DNA of 12,801 nucleotides from DATKKM01 sp035542855 (GTDB lineage Bacteria; Chloroflexota; Dehalococcoidia; SM23-28-2; RBG-16-64-32), in the NCBI GenBank assembly GCA_035542855.1, contig DATKKM010000138.1, positions 1-12,801 of the forward strand. Direction: 5' to 3'. The translations under genes were made by a program, and so were the position numbers. This document shows, piece by piece, positions 12,777-12,801 of this stretch (positions are counted from its first letter, which is position 1; every line of letters starts with the position of its first letter). The notes beneath the pieces are model-generated. The model saw only the letters and a program-made list of their open reading frames with translations, was not told where the DNA came from and made no database searches.

Positions 12777-12801
12777 ATGAGAACCACGAAAACTGCCAAA
12801 C
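12777..12801 (+). CDS. Start of an unidentified gene, cut by the window edge
   Basis: Only eight codons are visible (MRTTKTAK), too few to identify the product. The start is supported by the consensus-like promoter ending six bases upstream and by the absence of any Shine-Dalgarno, which together suggest leaderless translation. Its position, divergent from the thioesterase operon and sharing a palindromic operator with it, is the usual layout of a transcription regulator gene (MarR, TetR or similar). That is inference from arrangement only. Confidence 0.5.

Overview
The window is GC-rich bacterial chromosome (about two-thirds G+C by eye) with densely packed, mostly minus-strand genes. The best guess for the source is a Chloroflexota bacterium, probably of the Dehalococcoidia/SAR202 type. 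The reasons are an LLM-class flavin oxidoreductase beside fatty-acid/CoA genes, two proteins with Pro/Thr/Ser-rich linkers, a secreted protein with dockerin-like EF-hand repeats, and a CxxC-x17-CxxC zinc-ribbon protein. This placement is inferred from protein style, not from a marker gene.

Layout. 1-264: the 3' end of an acyl-CoA dehydrogenase gene (+), converging on an SRPBCC-domain gene (-) across a 77-bp gap packed with palindromes. 838-3018: two exported-protein genes (-) in a visibly AT-richer block; the upstream one has dockerin-like calcium-binding repeats and a C-terminal domain resembling a TIM-barrel glycosidase-like family. 3019-3166: divergent promoters, one facing tRNA-Gly(GCC), the other with a 13-base G/C homopolymer between its -35 and -10. 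3267-5220: a TPR/transmembrane protein and an ApbE-type flavin transferase (-). 5275-6394: a strong terminator, a double zinc-ribbon protein and a thioredoxin-fold protein (-). 6471-6920: an internal fragment of a GT-C-like membrane glycosyltransferase, probably a pseudogene. 6984-7985: an LLM flavin oxidoreductase (-). 8069-9918: an extended SDR, a CinA/PncC-like protein overlapping it by 44 nt, and a GYD-domain protein (+). 9915-12640: an operon (-) of PaaI-type thioesterase, a 37-codon membrane peptide, thiolase and an unknown 311-aa protein. 12641-12801: a divergent promoter/operator and the first codons of an apparently leaderless gene (+).

How it fits together. The two ends are acyl-CoA metabolism (acyl-CoA dehydrogenase; thiolase plus thioesterase). 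The middle is a mix of redox/cofactor genes (ApbE, thioredoxin fold, LLM oxidoreductase, SDR, CinA) and cell-surface genes. No CRISPR array, phage module, transposase or recognisable defence or biosynthetic cluster was seen. The most interesting signals are regulatory: the palindrome at 12741-12756 that supplies the -35 hexamer of two opposed promoters, and the G13 promoter spacer in front of the secreted-protein pair.
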